Positions 6,274-7,895 of a stretch of DNA of 7,895 nt are shown piece by piece; position 1 is the first letter of the stretch; every line of letters begins with the position of its first letter. Made by a program: the position numbers and the translations under genes. This DNA comes from Phycisphaerales bacterium (GTDB taxonomy: Bacteria > Planctomycetota > Phycisphaerae > Sedimentisphaerales > Anaerohalosphaeraceae): positions 1-7,895 of the forward strand of contig DRGS01000217.1 of assembly GCA_011053245.1 (NCBI GenBank), written 5' to 3'. The notes below the pieces were generated by a model. It did not search any database. It was not told the origin of the DNA and saw nothing but the letters and a program-made list of their open reading frames with translations.

Positions 6274-7260
6274 ATGTTCTATCCAACTACAAGACTAAGA
6301 AGGCTTCGTACGAATGCTACAATGCGGCGACTCGTGCGACAGGCTCATCTTTCCGTAGACGACCTTGTCTATCCGCTCTTTACATGTCCAGGCACAGGCG
6401 TAAAGAACCCCATCGAGTCTATGAGCGGCTGTTTTCATCTTTCCCCCGATCTTATCGCTAAAGAAGCTGCCGAAGTTGCCGCCCTTGGCATCCCTGCTGT
6501 TTTGCTCTTTGGCCTGCCGGATAAAAAGGACGCTACCGGCTCCCAGGCTTGGGATCCCGCCGGTCCCGTTCCCGAAGCCATCAGACAGATAAAAAAGACT
6601 GCCCCTGATCTGCTGGTTATCACCGACGTATGCCTTTGCGCATATACGGACCACGGACATTGCGGCGTCATAGAAAACGGCAGGATCGATAACGACCCGA
6701 CGTGTGAGTTGTTGGCGAAAATGGCCCTTACCCACGCCAAAGCCGGTGCGGACATAGTCGCCCCTTCGGATATGATGGACGGACGGATAGGCGTCATACG
6801 TTCGGCTCTGGATAACGAAGATCTTACCGAAACCGCTATCATGGCGTACTCAGCCAAATACGCTTCGGCTTACTATGGCCCCTTCAGGGACGCCGCACAC
6901 AGCGCACCGTCATCCGGCGATCGCAAAAGCTATCAGATGGACCCCGGCAATGCCGACGAAGCCATCCGCGAGATGGCCTTTGACGTTGAAGAAGGCGCAG
7001 ACATAATAATGGTAAAACCCGCTTTGCCGTATCTGGACATAATCTGCCGCGCAAAGCAGAGTTTCGACTTGCCGCTGGCTGCCTATAATGTCTCCGGCGA
7101 GTTCATGATGTTAAACGCCGCTGCCGCTGCGGGCCTGATCGACAGAGATGAAACGATCATGGAGACACTGATATCATTTAAAAGGGCAGGTGCGGATATC
7201 ATAATAACCTACTTCGCAAAAGACGCGGCAAAACTGCTGAAAATGCGTGATACTACATAA
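6274..7260 (+). CDS. hemB: 5-aminolevulinate dehydratase (porphobilinogen synthase)
   Basis: HemB condenses two 5-aminolevulinate molecules into porphobilinogen, the first pyrrole on the way to haem, sirohaem and cobalamin. It is a cytoplasmic TIM-barrel enzyme; 328 aa is the normal length. The two Schiff-base lysines are K195 (AYSAKYAS) and K248 (IIMVKPALPYLD), numbered almost as in E. coli. The metal site DVCLCAYTDHGHCG (118-131) has three cysteines (120, 122, 130), marking the zinc-dependent type; Mg-type HemBs have aspartates here. The segment YYGPFRDAAHSAP (200-212) is also typical. The gene starts 49 bp after the kinase stop with no clear terminator between them, so read-through from the kinase is likely. 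No clear hairpin terminator was found downstream. Confidence 0.97.
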   Translation: MFYPTTRLRRLRTNATMRRLVRQAHLSVDDLVYPLFTCPGTGVKNPIESMSGCFHLSPDLIAKEAAEVAALGIPAVLLFGLPDKKDATGSQAWDPAGPVPEAIRQIKKTAPDLLVITDVCLCAYTDHGHCGVIENGRIDNDPTCELLAKMALTHAKAGADIVAPSDMMDGRIGVIRSALDNEDLTETAIMAYSAKYASAYYGPFRDAAHSAPSSGDRKSYQMDPGNADEAIREMAFDVEEGADIIMVKPALPYLDIICRAKQSFDLPLAAYNVSGEFMMLNAAAAAGLIDRDETIMETLISFKRAGADIIITYFAKDAAKLLKMRDTT

Positions 7261-7373
7261 TTATAGAACTTTCAGACGGTGAATTATTGACGTATCCCAT
7301 TGTCACACAAGAGGTTGCCATAAAAACTTAGTGGTGTCAGCAAACACACCTGATGTTAAATTTATTGAAATTA

Positions 7374-7388
7374 TCAAACATAGTTTGA
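7374..7388. promoter_or_regulatory. perfect short dyad, operator-like
   Basis: TCAAAC (7374-7379) and GTTTGA (7383-7388) form a perfect 6-bp inverted repeat around ATA, about 86 bp upstream of the predicted -35 box. It may be an operator or part of an upstream activator site. No regulator is recognised, and chance in AT-rich DNA is possible. Confidence 0.35.
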
Positions 7389-7422
7389 GTCATATTTGTA
7401 GGTATATTTGGAAATAATACAT

Positions 7423-7436
7423 AAATATTGTATTTG
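7423..7436 (+). repeat. 14-bp direct repeat, copy 1 (upstream of promoter)
   Basis: AAATATTGTATTTG occurs here and again, exactly, at 7586-7599. The first 13 bases are themselves a dyad (AAATA-TTG-TATTT), as expected of a binding site for a dimeric protein. This copy ends 37 bp before the predicted -35 box. Confidence 0.6.
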
Positions 7437-7473
7437 GTTCAGGGGCAGATGCTGCTCGGCAGAATGTGGCTTC

Positions 7474-7501
7474 TTGTAAAATAAGTGATTGCGCCTATAA
7501 T
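7474..7501 (+). promoter_or_regulatory. candidate sigma70-type promoter for the MvhD-like gene
   Basis: TTGTAA (7474-7479; four of six consensus bases) is separated by 16 bp from a perfect TATAAT (7496-7501). Transcription would start near 7508 and give an untranslated leader of about 108 nt. It is the best promoter match that I see in the window. Confidence 0.55.
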
Positions 7502-7585
7502 GCACTCTTGGCATTGTGTTTGTCTATAGTCAGGGCAGGGGAGAGTAGGGTCGACGTACGCGTCAAGTTACCTGAAAACCTGTAG

Positions 7586-7599
7586 AAATATTGTATTTG
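7586..7599 (+). repeat. 14-bp direct repeat, copy 2 (in leader, before the RBS)
   Basis: This is the second exact copy of AAATATTGTATTTG, 163 bp after the first. It lies within the predicted leader, ending 6 nt before the AAAGG ribosome binding site (7606-7610) of the MvhD-like gene. A protein bound to both copies could loop the promoter between them; this is inference. Confidence 0.6.
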
Positions 7600-7615
7600 A
7601 GTACGAAAGGCGTGT

Positions 7616-7895
7616 ATGAGTAAGAAGTCAGACAAAGCCGGTAATGGTCAGGAAGTGGTACTGCTTTACTGTCAGCATGGCCTCTGTGATGAAGCAAAAG
7701 CCTGCGACTGGTCGCAGAAAGCTGCCGATATAACCGTCCGCGCCATTATGATGCCGTGCAGCAGCAAGATCGAGGTGCCATACATCCTGAAGATTCTCGA
7801 TGCCGGTGCCGACGCCGTTGAGATCGTCGCCTGCCCTGAAAAAAGCTGCAAATTTCTCATCGGAAGTCTCCGAGCCGAAAAACGAATAGAATATA
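7616..7895 (+). CDS. MvhD/FlpD-like iron-sulfur electron-transfer protein (partial, 3' end outside window)
   Basis: The first 93 codons are in the window and stay open to its edge. The protein resembles the delta subunit of methyl-viologen-reducing hydrogenase (MvhD/FlpD family), a small [2Fe-2S] protein that passes electrons from a hydrogenase or formate dehydrogenase to HdrA-like flavoproteins. Supporting features are the order of segments: strand VVLLYCQHGLC, then MMPCSSKIEVPYILKILDAGADAVEIVACPEKSCKFLIG, broken here as C48, the helix at 53-64 and C73/C78, and then the charged SLRAEKR. The cysteines seen are 19, 24, 30, 48, 73 and 78. The N-terminal pair is spaced CxxxxC rather than the tight CxxC that I recall for canonical MvhD, so this may be a divergent branch. 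AAAGG lies 5 nt before the ATG. The usual partners (HdrABC, hydrogenase, or MetF-type proteins) would be expected downstream. Confidence 0.82.
   Translation, partial: MSKKSDKAGNGQEVVLLYCQHGLCDEAKACDWSQKAADITVRAIMMPCSSKIEVPYILKILDAGADAVEIVACPEKSCKFLIGSLRAEKRIEY

Larger units (their letters stand above)
7261..7615. other. 355-bp intergenic region upstream of the MvhD-like gene, no gene seen
   Basis: No convincing coding frame is present. The first half is AT-rich and contains short dyads: GGTGT/ACACC (7333-7350, 8-nt loop), TCAAAC-ATA-GTTTGA (7374-7388) and TATTT-GG-AAATA (7405-7416). A promoter and a 14-bp direct repeat lie further on. The section 7530-7550 is G-rich. The layout looks like a regulated promoter region with a long untranslated leader of about 108 nt before the next gene. 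Confidence 0.6.

Noticed and set aside
7333..7350. Intrinsic terminator for hemB
   Set aside because: GGTGT/ACACC is only a 5-bp stem with an 8-nt loop and no T tract on the plus strand.
7365..7377. FNR/CRP-like site TTGA-AATTA-TCAA
   Set aside because: The half-sites are 5 bp apart instead of the 6 bp of an FNR box (TTGAT-N4-ATCAA), so the fit is poor in AT-rich DNA.
7533..7550. G-quadruplex in the leader
   Set aside because: Only three runs of three or more G are present close together; the fourth run needed is missing.
1..7895. CRISPR arrays, insertion sequences, tRNA or rRNA genes
   Set aside because: I saw no regularly spaced repeats, transposase-like frames, terminal inverted repeats, or tRNA/rRNA-like sequences.

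Overview
The window reads as bacterial chromosome of moderate GC with closely packed genes. It has three parts: the downstream end of a menaquinone (vitamin K2) operon, a two-component signalling pair followed by hemB, and the first part of an anaerobic electron-transfer gene. Classical menaquinone synthesis, a cysteine/zinc-type HemB and an MvhD-like iron-sulfur protein together suggest an anaerobic or facultative Gram-negative-type bacterium. Gene order menB-menA-menC-menE is reminiscent of Bacteroidetes, but the HemB is not of the Bacteroidetes type. My best guess, from general look only, is an anaerobic Planctomycetota (Phycisphaerae-like) or deltaproteobacterial lineage, and I hold it with low confidence.

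Region 1 (1-3977). The 3' end of menB is followed by menA, menC and menE on the plus strand, with a 4-bp gap and then overlaps of 4 and 7 bp, so they are almost certainly one transcript. A small hotdog thioesterase faces them on the minus strand only 8 bp beyond menE and is the likely DHNA-CoA hydrolase. Together these cover SHCHC -> OSB (MenC) -> OSB-CoA (MenE) -> DHNA-CoA (MenB) -> DHNA (thioesterase) -> demethylmenaquinone (MenA). MenF, MenD, MenH and the final methyltransferase are not in the window.

Region 2 (3978-7260). A 380-bp divergent intergenic region holds a plausible sigma70-type promoter, a nine-C run and an 8-bp tandem repeat. It is followed by a stand-alone receiver-domain response regulator, then a six-helix membrane histidine kinase, then hemB (5-aminolevulinate dehydratase). 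The kinase carries GGIENPF between its third and fourth predicted membrane helices. This is an exact match to the GGxxNPF quinone-sensing motif of RegB/PrrB redox kinases. A kinase that may read the quinone pool therefore sits just past a quinone-synthesis operon and just before a tetrapyrrole gene, which is the most interesting point in the window.

Region 3 (7261-7895). A 355-bp non-coding stretch contains a good TTGTAA-N16-TATAAT promoter and an exact 14-bp direct repeat, each copy internally dyad-symmetric. One copy lies upstream of the promoter and the other just before the ribosome binding site of the last gene. That gene is cut by the window edge and encodes an MvhD/FlpD-like protein, which normally passes electrons between a hydrogenase or formate dehydrogenase and a heterodisulfide-reductase-like complex.
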